The notes beneath the pieces are model-generated. The model was not told the origin of the DNA and did not search any database. It saw only the letters and a program-made list of their open reading frames with translations. 64,000 nt of DNA from Hirudo medicinalis (lineage: Eukaryota > Annelida > Clitellata > Hirudinida > Hirudinidae), in contig MPNW01000308.1 of the NCBI GenBank assembly GCA_011800805.1, positions 121,926-185,925 of the forward strand, given 5' to 3'. Positions 36,668 through 50,600 of this stretch are shown here, piece by piece. Numbering within the stretch: position 1 is the stretch's first letter; each line of letters opens with the position of its first letter. A program made the translations under genes and the position numbers.

Positions 36668-38660
36668 ACTAAGTGTTAATGACAAAGATGCTCACTTGTC
36701 CGTGAACCCGTACATTTCCTTCAGGTGTTGTTTGAGAACCAGAAGGAGGAGGTACCCCTGCAGGGATGTGTACAACTCGACCAGGGAGTCTCCCTCGACA
36801 GGAATCAGGGCTGGAACGAAGGATCGAAGAGGCGGTGAACGAAGGATGGGGTTGGAAAAAATGAAGGTGGTAGTCGATTAATTGGTAAAAGGTTGACACG
36901 ACTCAAGAACAAGCAGTTCATATTTACGCTTAGTGGTTGAGGATGCATCGAGTAATATACATGGCTTATGTCACTGATTGTGGTTATGATGATGATAATG
37001 ATGATGATGATGATAGTGATGGCACAACAGCAATGATAACAATAACTCGACTTAATATTATTTAACATAATGGAGGTCATCGACCAAGACAACAAGAATT
37101 CTGGACGTCCATCGTCACTCGCGAGACGATCCTTAATAAACCCTGGACCGAGGTGATTGCACAAATACTTAGAAGGTACAAAATACTCATACGCATTTAA
37201 ATTTAATTCATCATCGATGTCATTGTAATTTACATTATTATGTATAAATGCATATAAATCTGCAGCAGACAATTATTACTTTGTAATAAATACACATAAA
37301 TTCTGCAGCAGACCAACCCAACAAAGTCTCGGGATCGTCTTCTTCGTCGTCGTCTTCGTCGTACCTCTGCACAGGAGCCTGCTGCGGTTCTTTGGTCTGG
37401 TTGTGATGATGATTCTCAGTCGTTGTCATCGTAGATGATGATGACGACGATGCTTCGCACTTCATCTCCTCCTTCAGTTCTTCCTTCACCATCACCCCGT
37501 CGTCCAGTGGCAAGTGCTCGGGCTTCACCTCCCCGTCCTTGTTGTCGTTTTCCTCCTGCTTTACATTCGACGACATGCCGTTCTCCAGGGGACAGGGGTG
37601 GACTGGAGGGGGATAGAATCCCTGGAAGAATGTAGTGTGCGAATAATCAAATAAATAAAGTTCAAATTGTGAAATGAATTCATGTTTATCAAATAAATAG
37701 CACTACAATTACAATAGTAAAAATGATGAATGTGACAACAACTATGATGACGATGATGGTGTCCTAGAACTGACCTCTTTAAATGACTGGAGGAGGTTGA
37801 ACCCGGACACGGAGAGAATGATGTCTATCTGGTGGATGATGAAGAGAGGCTCGTCTTGCAATTGGTAGGAGAAGTAGGCCAGGTTGTCGGCCATGTACAG
37901 GAGTTCCTCCAATGGGGTTTTCTGTAATAAATTATGAAAATTCACTCAACCAATCGTTCGACGGGCGAGAGTTCAGAAGTTGCGAAGCAGGCCTCCTCTC
38001 CCGAACCAACTGACTGCTTCACCGATGGACAGCAAACGCAGTAAGTAAAATAAAAGTAAAATGGTAAAAATCATTAAAACGAGCCACTCACATCCTCGAA
38101 CATCCTGAGGGCATTCATGACGACCACCCTCCTGTTGCTCCTGTTGCTGCGTACCAGCGAGTAGATGTACGAGTTGAGGGAGGTGAGCGTCCCGTTCTCC
38201 TCGACCCGGACTCCCCTCAACTGACCCGACTGCTGGTTCTCCTGTTGGTGGAGCAGTTTCTGCAGTCGACACGACATCTTTATGCCCTGCATGGCCCTTG
38301 CCTGACACGATGTAATAAGTTGTTATTAATGATGATCACCGACGAGCCGTCGCAGGACGAATGTCAAAAAATGTTTGCAACTGGCATTAACTAGGTTTCG
38401 TCCTCTGTTAAGGTGCAATGTAAACGGCCAAACACTCATTTCCAGGTAATGTCATGGGAAGTGACATTACTTCAGACACATTGGCGTGGTCACAAACACA
38501 ACCATCACAACATAAATAACTACATCATCATCATCCACCTGTACAAAGCCAGGATACTTCTTGTCGATCTCCATTATCTGTTTGTCGGCTTTCAGTCTGA
38601 TGTTGACGTTCGGATCGGAACCCATGCAGATCAACTGGGCCATGCACTGGAAGAACAAAC

Positions 38661-38695
<35 letters not shown>

Positions 38696-40724
38696 GATAT
38701 AATAATTATTAGCAAATGTTATTTAACTAAAAACTAATTTCATGACATAAAATTTCATCATCCGCAATGACGACAACACTGGAGCAACCGTCATCTCCAT
38801 ATTGTATTGACACCAGCCATACCGATGACGACGACAATGATGATGACGACGACGACTATAGTGCAAGACCCTGTTACCTGTTGCGGGTGTACGAGGCCCT
38901 GGTTGAGAATGAGAGTGACGACCTCCAGTGCTGCCATGCGCACCTGTGAGTCCAGGTGGAAGAATGACTCGAGGATCTGCTTCAGGTAGATCTGAATGAT
39001 CGTGCTGGCCATGCTACGTAAACAGAATGCACACGTAAACGTTGGATGAAATGTATTAATATTAATGATATGTTAATGCACAACGGCTCTTTTATTAGTG
39101 TCTGACAGTAAATTTCATTTTGACTTTGTTACTGTGGCTGACATTCCACTAAAACATCGCCATCATCATTGTCATCATCATCATCACTCACCCAGACTGC
39201 ACATCACCCATCTCCTTGAGGTTTTCCTTGTCGTGAAGCTTCCTCCCTGAACAAAATATCATCATCATCATCATCATCATCATTAAGAGTTACCATGGTA
39301 ACAACAACAACAACCGACAGTACTCAACACAATAACTCGAGAGTTTCCTCTCACTTCAAAACATAGCTTGGCATCACACATCAACCACTGACAATCGGTA
39401 AGCATCGAAACGCACGACCGATAGTGGCTATCGACGCAAGACAGAACATCCGCAAAAGCAACGAACGACCGACAAACGGCGTCCGATCTTACATTCGGCA
39501 TCCGCCTTGGCCATCTTGACTTCTTCCTCGACGAGGTACTCCTTTATGTTGTTGAGCACCTGACAACACATGCTCGACTCCACGCTCGAGTCCGTCAGCA
39601 GCTTCTGGTAGATGTCGCGCAGCTCCTTCCCGAGCATCAGCTCGAAGTATCTGGTCGTCAGGCAACCTGGATTTGGAGATGAGATGATGATCAACAGATC
39701 GATCGATTTAAAAACGCAAGTTGGCCGTCTCATTTACGGGCGCTCGGGTCGGCCGAACGGGTTGCGTTCCTGCCTGCGGCGGCAATAGCAACGGTCACGG
39801 TGTAGAGGTCGCAACCCGGCCTGCACGGCCAGGGAGTGCCCTCCGGTAGGAGAATATATTATTATATAATAATAAATATAGTATAATAATAATAATAACT
39901 ATATAACATCATAATATATGTAATACAAATACGACAATGGGGCGCAACACACCGAGGGCAGCCAGGGCCTGGACTTTGATGTCTGGAAATTCAATGAAGT
40001 GCAGGAGAAGTTCGAATACTTTTTCTTTGACGCAGGACATCTGGTGAGAGGAACGGAAAGCAAGTTTTGCCTTTTCTTAATCCACATTTTCAATCTTATC
40101 ACTGCACACCATTCACAATCAACACCCATCACCAACCAACAATGCCAATTAAACCCATTAACAGCTTATCACCATCGCAACCGTAATCACCGTGATCGTC
40201 GTAATCACCTTAATCATCATAATCACAGTAATCACCGTAATCATCGTAATCACCGTGATCGTCGTCGTCGCAACCCACCTCTCTGAACTCCTCGAACTCG
40301 GGCGCGTCGAAGTCGAACTGCTTGCACAGCTGACCGACGACGAAGAGTGACCTCCTCAGGCACGACTTGACGTTTTCACCCATGAAGCCAAAATGCCTCT
40401 CTCTGATCCTGCTCGATATGCCTATAAGTAAGGCAGTCAAAGTAGTGAACATGCGCTGGCGTTGCTAACGAAGATGACGATGATGAGGATGACGATAATG
40501 GTGATAATGATGATGATGATGTTGGTGAAGATGTTTGATGGTGAGTGGTTAAGACCGTGGAAGAGCATGACTACCGTAGAACTTGTTGAAGCAGTCGAGG
40601 ATGAGTTTGTAGTTGTGGGTGATGTCCCTGACGATGGCTCCCAAGCAGCTTATGCCACTTTGTATGACCTGTCCAATGTAAGTAATGGCGGGCATAATTA
40701 GTAATAATTATGATAATAACAACG

Positions 40725-40765
<41 letters not shown>

Positions 40766-43700
40766 ATAATGACATTAACAACAAGCTCACAATATCAATT
40801 GCATTACATATTAGACAACATCGACTAGCGACTAACCGATGAATATAATTAACGAGTCGATTACTTAACACGTCGACCTACCACAGCTCCCTGTCTTAGC
40901 ACGAGTTTCGAGATGTCCTCCTCCAGTTGTGCCAGAAAGGACTCGCCTGGGTGCTCCATGAGCGGCACGGCCAACTCCAGCATCTTTACCACGTTGCTTG
41001 CTATCAGCACGTCGGATTTCGTCTGGATTTTGTTCGAATTTAAAAGTGACCTTTAAGAACTTTTAATGTTGTCAGGAAATAAATTAAGACGTTTAATATT
41101 TGTTGCCGACGAGTGGAACGAAAAGTGGTGATTAGAAGCAACTCATTCGAGAGAATCGAGGTGAATTTGGCGAATTTAATAAACATTAAGTTTATCATAT
41201 CTCAGAAATCAACCGACCATGAACTTGATGTTGAGGTATGGGTGGATCATAGTGCAGTGCTTGACCAATAGGATGGGTTTGACTTTGCAGAAGAGATACA
41301 AGGTAGAAAAGCAGGCAGCCAGTCGGGAATTGGTCGCTCCGGCATCTTGGCAAGAAAATAATCGATGAGTCGGAGGCAAATTTACCGACTCCCGAACCAT
41401 TGCAACGACACGTATTGTCTCCGAAAGGCCACTCCAAAACTACTCACCTGCATTGGTTTCCAGCCGAAGTACGTTGTCAACCAGGCAGTCGACGATCTGT
41501 CGACAGGACTTGAGGACAGGTTTCTCCTTCAAATCCTGCTCTGCTTTCAGAAGCTGCAAGGAAATTTTGAACGTGTCGACATTTGCACGACGACGGACGA
41601 TTCATCGACGAGCGAGACGACGGACAAGACCGTCTTTAAAAGAATCAACGAACATTCTCCATGAGCCTCTCGAGCCACTCGAAGCCAATGCTGGTGGAGG
41701 CGATGGATGCGACCTCGGTGATGTTGAGCACCTTCTGGAGGAGCGAGGACGAGTCTTTGTCCCTGCATGGGGAGAACCACATGCTCTGGAATGTCTCGTT
41801 CACCAGTTTCTGCCGAGTTAAAATGGCGAGTTAACAATCGAATAATTAATCATCAAATAATTGGAACTAAAAGTGTAAATATTGCAGCAAATATGATGAT
41901 ATTAATGGAGACAATACAAAATATGTTCCTTCATCGACTGATGTAACACCGCCCAATCAGGAGGGAGATAAGTAGACCCACCCTGATGCCCTCTTCGTCG
42001 TTGACCCTCCTGACCATTTTCACGCACATCTCTGGCACCTTGGGGAAGTTTGGCTGTTCCAAGCAGATGTCTCTGAATATTTTTATGACCCTCTTCCTCA
42101 CGCTGATGCCCGTGTCCTGATCGGTCACAATATGGCACGTCAATCGTTGCTATTTTAAGTCGCAGATCTCGAGCATCGTCGCCACGGAATCCCGTTTTAG
42201 AGGACAATAAAAAGATGAAAGTCGAACGCACCAGTATCCTCTCGGACAGCATGTCATAGTACTGGGCCGTCAGCTCCGGTCGAATGAGGATGAATTTGCC
42301 GACGAGTTCGATGGCAGCCTCCCTCACCGAGGTCGAGGAGTCGATGAATCGGGTGTGAACGGCCAGCTGCATGTCTTTCTGCATTCGGTCGATTGAATTC
42401 CAGTCAAAATGTAAAATTATTTGGGCAGGTACTTATTTGTCTCTTACTTTAATTTATCATTTAGGTTAATTCAATAACTACTTGAGGTCATTATGCCATT
42501 ATTGTTATTATTATTTATTACTTATTATTATTACTTATTATTATTATTATTATTACTATTATTATTATTACTAAGGTTGTCATGATTGCGCCATGTCATC
42601 CCTAACGCTGGCACTAACCCTAGCCAGGACACCAGGATCGGCCTCCACCACTGCTGCCAAGCACTTGAGGGCTCTCGACCGGACTGCCACAGCCGTGTCG
42701 TTGAGGACCTTGAGGATCTTTTGGAAGATATGAAAAGTAATTTATGAAAAGTGATTCTTAAAATAAAATCTATTCAACCAATTGTTCATTTTGGAATAAA
42801 AATTAGACTCATCCAATATTAATAACATTTTAATAACATATTAATAACATTTTTATGATATTAAAACAAAATTAACAACAATAATAATAACAATATCATC
42901 AATAATAATAATAATAATAATAATATTACAATTAATAAATTATTTTTGTATGGCGTCACGCACGAGTGGACATATGCATGAGAAGATCTTGCAACCTGTG
43001 TGAGATAGATGTCAAAGCTCTGTGAGAAGGGCCTGTTTGAGGCGAGGTACCTGGCCACGAGGAGAGCACTGTTGTAGTCCAACCGTGACTTGGACTGTCT
43101 GTTGTTGGCGACGAACGACAGAGTTATTCGTTTGTTTGGACGACGTGCGAGACGATTACATGATTACATGCACATTGATTGTTCGCTAATTAATTAAGTT
43201 ATTTAATATATAATAATAATAATTAATAACAATAATATATTGTAATAATGTATTATAGTATATAATATAATTATGTATAATAATAATATCATAATATTAA
43301 CTACTCGACAATTAAAAGAACGATATAATTGTACCTGATGGAAGAGGTGAACGTCTTGAAGGAAGCAGCCTCCTTGAATAGGAACTTCTTCCTCTTCTCG
43401 ATCTCCATTTGCGCCACCTTCAGCCACTCCAACTCGTTCGAGGTTTTCCTCGCCAGCCTCGATTCCTCGCACTCCTCTTCGTAGTCTTCCTCCTCGGTCT
43501 CTTCTGAGTCCACTTCGTCCTCCTCATCGTCGTCGTCTTCCAGTCGACGGGAATTCCGAGGTTTCGGTTTTTTCGGCTTCTTCGACCGACTCTTGGGCCG
43601 CTGTTTTTTGGGCGTCGACGTCCTCGAGTTGCTGTTTCTCCCGTCCTCGGACATCTTCTTCGTCTTCGTCTCGATTTCTTTGCTGCAGTCCCTCAGCCAC

Positions 43701-46700
43701 TGGGCGATGTAGAACCGACGAGCGAACTGGAACGACAAAGGAACGTGACGGCTGTGCGATCGTGCTCGTCCGATGACTCGTGACAGCAAATATACTCGGG
43801 TTTGGTCAGAATTTCGAATTAATATTTCAATTTCACATTCTTCAAATGGTTCACTTTTGAATGAAAACAAAGCAAAAAAAAACACACCGTGAGGGCTGGA
43901 TCTGCCTCTGTATTGGAGGTTAGGTATTCAAGGAGAGCTTTTTGAAGGCTCTCAGTCTTGCTTATTTCGCTCAACTTTTGTGGCGAATCTTTGTTCTTGC
44001 CGAGAGCATTTGCAGTGTCTTCGTCGCTGTCTTCGTCCAAGACCTTCATGCTGCTCAGCTGCCTCAGTTCCTCCTCTTTGTCCGCCACCCGAGACACGAT
44101 GTCGTCCAGAGTCCCGTCGTTCAGCTGACTCGACACGGCATCCTTTCTCAGCCTGGCAGCAACAATTCCCAAGTAATCGAGCGATGCCACCCTCAAAGAC
44201 ATTTCGACGGATTTGCAGCTGAACTGCCTGACGAGGAGGTGGCCGAGAAGGCTGAGGAGCAGCTCGGCCGCAGGCCACTCGGGTTTGTTGACGGTGGAAA
44301 GGAGATCGTTGACAAAGTTGCCGAACAGGCTCCTGTAGTTGTCTTCCTCCTTGGCCGAGCACTTCCCAAGAAAGACGTGCAAGAAGTTGTGGGCTGTCGA
44401 CATGGCCGTCTCATAGGAAGACAGTATGACGACCTCTTTGTCCACTCCGGACTTTTTCTTCCTCCTGACGACGTCGTCGCCTCCCGAATCGTTGACGGAT
44501 GTCGGATCCTCGTCGGCTTCGACCTCTTCGTCCCGATCGGAAGGCAACTTTACGACGCACTGGATCAGCTGCAGAGCCAGGGCCGTAACCATCTGAATGT
44601 TTTCATTGACATTCAGTCTGTAACTTCGCAGGTTCTTTTTCGATGAAGGCAGTCTGGCCAATGAGGAGAGGATGTCTTCGAGAATCAACTGCCTATGCTT
44701 CTCATACTTGCTGAATATCTGGTCATCAATTGGGAGCGAGATTTGAAACAGAAGTTTAAGAATGTGATTACGACACGACATCATTACAGGTCGTGTTGCA
44801 ATCGGATTTTTAATTTCTTTTCTAAATAAAAAATATTTATGGACACTGACGTTGGTAACCAGCTTGAGGGCGTTGAGCTGCAGTTCGGGAATGTTCTCGA
44901 CGAAGAACGGGGACACGGAAAGCGAAGACATCTGAGAGCAGACGACAAATCAATAACACGAGTTGTAAGGTAATATTTTACATATTGTTCGTTGTTAACA
45001 ATTCATTCTCTAAAATCTCATTATGCTATTTTTAGAATCCTTAAAAGAAATTTAACATCATTTTCATTTCAATCACCATCAATCATTATCAGATTCGTCA
45101 TCGCAAGAGTTTCAGTCATCGTCGTGACCATCATCACGATCATCATCATCATCAACGTAGTGATGACCGTCATCATTTACAAGAGCTCAACCATTTCGAA
45201 CTGGAGATCTTCAAACATTATCATAATTACCTGGAGAACGATGGTGTCAGTCAGGTCTTGAATGTCGACGAGTTCTGCTAGTAGTGAGGTGACGTCGGTG
45301 AGTTTGTTGTAGATGGAAAGGATGGTTCTGTCCTTCATGCTGGTCATGGAGGCTTTTGATCTCTTCATCTTCATGCTTGACTGACCACCTGCAGGAGAGC
45401 AGGTTCTAAGGGTAAGTCATACTGCCATAGTTGTAGTAATAAAAACAATGCCAAGATGTTGTAAGCATGATAAATTGATATTTATAACAAAAGATAACCT
45501 TTGCCACTGGGGTCGACCCTGTAGACAGGGTCGAAGACCGGAAAGATGAAATTCCTGAGGTGGTTCCTGGTGAACCTGACGACCTTGTCGATGACGTCTT
45601 CGATGAAGACCTGCTTGGGCATGTCCTTCGATGTCATGACCAGCATGGCCGCCAGGCAAGCGTCCAAGCCGCATGTGACGTGCTCGAGGGTCAGCTCCCT
45701 AAAGAGCTCATCGCCCACCTCGTCATCCTGTAACAACATGACACGGGTCGATGATATGATAGGCTATGACATGATAGACCCATTTTACACCAATGTGTAT
45801 CTTATTGGTTAATTTATTTAATGATCGAGTAATTGATTATTATGTTTTGTCATCCAAACTAACCACTTCGTTAAGAGGAACGTTTCTCAGGCCCTGCTTG
45901 ATTGAGAACTGGAGCAAGGTCAGTAACTTGATCAGCTTCTCATAGGGAACCTGTTGATTGACGATTGTTGAAGATTTAGAAGACGACGACAAAGAAGATG
46001 ATCGTGTTCGACAAAACCGACCTGGTTCATGTTGGCGACGGTTTTTAGTTTAGCAGCCTCAGAGACGACCTCCAACAAGAGCTGCTTGGATATGACAGTT
46101 TCCGTCAGGCAGGAGGTTTCCTCGTCGTCATCTGTTTAAAAAGAAAGTCATTATCACTATCATCATCACAAAGACATCATCATTATCATCGCATAGTCAT
46201 CATTATCATCATCACATAGTCATCATTATCATCACATAGTCATCATTATCATCACATAGTCATCATTATCATCACATAGTCATCATTATCATCATGGCCG
46301 TCACTTTCATAGGAAACGTTTGTTAATGTCATGCAAATCATTTTTCTAATGTTACATAATAATAATAAACCATTACAATTATTATCTCACACCACCTATT
46401 AAGTGAAACAGAAAATCCTGCAGAAATTTATTATTAACTATTATTAACTATTAACTGCAGATATCCTTAAAATCATCGAGATCGGGACATCGAAACAACC
46501 TTTGAAAGTTGAAAGGTCAATTTCTTCAGCTGCCTCGATGACCTGGTCGATGAGGGCATAGAACTTCCTGACCGTGGTGCCCTCGAGGTGGTCATCGTCG
46601 AGACCGTCGTTGGGGGCCGAGGAACCGTGCCTGTGGTGGTGGTGGTGATGATGATGGTGATGCTTTTTCTTCTTCTTTTCCTCTTTTCTTCTGGAAACTG

Positions 46701-47635
46701 AAAATATAAAAGAGAAATACCTTTCATCTTTTACTTTTCTGCAACGTGTTCGGCAAAGTTGCGTCGTCGTCACCATCATCGCACTCGACACCATCGTCAA
46801 GAAATATCTATCACTCACCTTCAGAGATAGACGAAGGGCCAGAAGAGAGGTCACTGTTGTCGTATTGGAAGCCTCTGGACGTTTCTTCGTCGTCGTCGTA
46901 GAGACCTGCTTCGAGTCTCCGTAGGCCGAGTTGCTTCTCCTCCGCCTCTTCACTCTCTCCGTCAAAGAAGAGGAAAAGTCGGACGACTCCTGGCTCTCGT
47001 CGTCCTCATCAGAGTGTCTGCGCTTGACCCCTGATTGGACGATGGGAACGGCTATGGTTACGAAGATTTATCGGTTATTGGACTTTGGCAGTTTCATTGG
47101 TAATTGGTTTTAGTTTGTTTGGGAACAGAGGTCAAGGTGACTCGAACGAATTGATCACAAGTGCTCTAATTGTCTAGTTTGGACGAGCAATCTAATGAAT
47201 GAGCATGCTGGTGAGATGTGATTCTGAGAGTAATTCTGGGTGAACATGAAAATGGGGGGTAAAAGAATGAAGTCACCTTTCTTGGAGAGTTTGATTTTGA
47301 GGTCCTGTGTCGAGTCCTGGACGACATTGTATTGCATGACGTTGTTGCTGAAGGACTTCTCCTTCTTTTCATCCAACCTCATCACTGTCGACATTGTCGA
47401 TTAACACTCATACAACATATTATTATTATTGTTATTAATTATTATTATTATCATTATTATTGTTGTTATTGTTATTAATTATTGTTGCTATTAGCCCACC
47501 TGTACAATGGGTTGACTTGCTTTTATCTACCGAGCAAAGAGAATTATATGTGGATGAGGAATACAGTCAAGTAAAGTCTTTATCATGTCAGAACTTGATC
47601 GCAACGTCATTGCAATAAACTTAATATTAATTATC

Positions 47636-47675
<40 letters not shown>

Positions 47676-50600
47676 CATTGTTATTGCAATAAGTTTTAGC
47701 AATATTATCATGATTTGAACTAACGTGAAACCCTGGGTGACATGTCGCCAGGCATCTTCTGAAAATAAACAAATAAGAAAATGAATGAAGATGCACTTGT
47801 TCCACCTTCAATCTTTCCAAAAAATTTCATTGTCTCAAACCCTCCTTCAACCAATCAATCAAACAAGCAATCAATCAATCTGTCATCTCACCAGAGGTAG
47901 CATTCCATAAAAACTGCCAACAATTCACGTAATGTGCAATCGCAATTCACGCATGCATGCATTCATTCATGCGAATGAAAATAGGATTGCCTCACATTTC
48001 CAGTGTTGGAATCAGAAGAGGGTTTCTTTAGCTGAGCTCTGTGGGCATCCTGAGGCATCACATCAATCAATCAATCAATCCATTAAATCACATCAAAATT
48101 TCAATCGCTTATTTCAACCAAATCACTCGGTCTGTTATAAAGTAACGTCTATCGGCTCTCTGGTCCCTTTTGTGGTCATTTCAAATCACGACCATGGTTT
48201 GAGAATATTAACAATTAATCATTGATAATTAGTAATCTATATCATGTCCTAATTTATTCTAATATATATATTATATTTTATATAATAATTTTATATATAT
48301 ATATATATCATATACATCCTTTTCAAAGCACTGGCAATCGACGAGCGAAGCTCGACTGGCAAAATGTTTCCCAGCCGCACGCGAAAAACTTGTCGCCGAT
48401 TTCGAACTCACAAGGTCGAGAGGCTCCAGGACGACCTTGACATTTGAAAGATCCCTAGTGAGAAGATCTTGTTGCTGATAAAGGTGTTGTTGCTGAAAGT
48501 TGTGCTGTTGTTGGTGATGATGATGGTGTTGCTGTTGTTGCATCTGCCTGGCCTGTACCATCTGCTGCTGTTGCTGTTGTTGGGTCTGTCTCGGCTGGTG
48601 CTGGTTCGGCGTTGCCATCGGAGACCCGGGAAATGGCGATGACTGGGGTGCCAACTGCTGGAAGGTTGCATAGCCAGTGGTCGCGTACGGAGAAGTCGGG
48701 AGAGGAGTGGACATGATGGACTGATCGAAGGCGCTGCCGCCGGTGTTGCCCATCCGGATGACGGGCTCCGCCCCGGCAGGAGGGGCCGAGGAGGCCTGAG
48801 CCGGCGAGGACTCTAGGTTAGGATGACACAAATAATATTGTGACATATTTCTTGCTGGAAGTTTAAAATCATTGTCAACCCTCTCACTCAATAAAATCTC
48901 ATTTTAAAAAAATGTCCATAAAATGCTTCGTTTGAATGTTAACTTATATATGTTTTTAGACCAAAATTCAACCGTATCCATACGAGTACTCACCGACAAA
49001 GGATTTGTTGCTATTTTTGACAACGCCCGTCATACCCGAGGGAGGAGTTCCGGCAATTTTGAAACCTCCGTCGCCTGCGGCCGATTGGATGGAGCCCATA
49101 AAATTGGCCATTAGGGGGTGAGATGCATTTTGGTTAGGATATTGGGCAGTAATTAAGCCCCCAGGAAAGTGGTTTAATTCTCCAGCCCTGAGCTGATTGG
49201 AGGCTTGAAGCATAGCTCCTCCCATCAGCAATGCTCCTGCCCCCTGATTGGCTGTCATCTGTTGCATGAGGGCGGGGTTTATTCCATTCATAAGGTACTC
49301 AAAATCTAAAAATATAAATAAGATAAAATTTATATATCAGAAAAGCAGAATACCTAGTTTATAAATTTTATTTAACATCATAACACTAATAATATCAAAT
49401 TTCATCGTAATTTCATAAAATTCAAAATCAATGACAGGGGAGGAAGCTGCATTAATCGTATCGCATTCATTACAGGAACGAGCGCATTGTCAAATGCATC
49501 ATTCTCATTCAAATCTCCAATCTCAATTTCAATCTCAAGTCTGCATACCTTGATTTTGATAGGGATGGCCTTGCATAGGGTGGGACTGATGCTCGTAGGA
49601 CATGCATGGTCCATTGACTGAAGACTGCATGCTGTTGTAGGCTCCCTCTTCCAACATTCTACAATGACTTCTAAGTTTAAACCAATCGTTGGCTTTGCAA
49701 TGTGAAAATTAATCAATCAATTTATTCATTTATATTTATCTACGGCTCTTAATTTTAATATTCATAAGCACGACTTGCCTCTGATTGGATGGGTACAGCT
49801 CATTGTGACCCACTAGAGCATAGCCTGAAAAAAAAATATCAAGAGTAAATGAAATATGCTTGGCTAATAATGTATTAGGTTTGCGATGTAGTAGAGTGCA
49901 TGTTGAAAAACAAATCAAGAAAGTCTCTTGAAGGTGGCTAAGTAGGCACCTGGATTGTTGTTGCTGCTATTGAAGGTAGGCCTGGACTTGAAAATGCTGC
50001 CATCATTAAGCACGATCGTCTTCAGCAACTCTGGGGCACATGGACCAGCCACAGGATCAGCAGTGCCATCTTCACCTGCTTCCCTGTTTTTCAGATAAAG
50101 GAAATAAACAACTAAATAAATAAATGTGTGTTATTAGTAATAGTGACATTTGTTCATTGCATCATTTTCTTTCATTCATTCAAATATCTGTTCATCATTG
50201 TCCATTAATTGATCCACTTTAGCCTCTCGTTGTTCATTCATTCCTTCTTTCCATCAATCAATCAGTCAGTCATTTCAATTGTTCACTTGTTGCCCAAATA
50301 TCAACAAATACAACAAATTCAACAAAGGAACCTAAAGAAAGCAACAACAACCTTCATCATCATCATTGACACCATCACCACCACCCATGGCGTGCCATTG
50401 GTGGCATGGTTGGCCGAATGGGTTGCGTTCCTGCGTGCGATTGTAACAGCAACAGTCGTAATGCGTCGCGTTCGCAACCCGGCCTGCACCGCTACGTAGC
50501 ACCCCAGGGTAGGGGAGCCATATAAATGGTAGGTCGTTTAAAAAGTGCCTTCACATCCCATTCGGAAACATGAGACACTCAAAAGATTGGCTAAATACAA

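Noticed and set aside
43942..44646. 234-codon + strand frame
   Set aside because: Exact antisense shadow of the large NIPBL exon 44718-43888, which is supported by protein similarity and splice frame.
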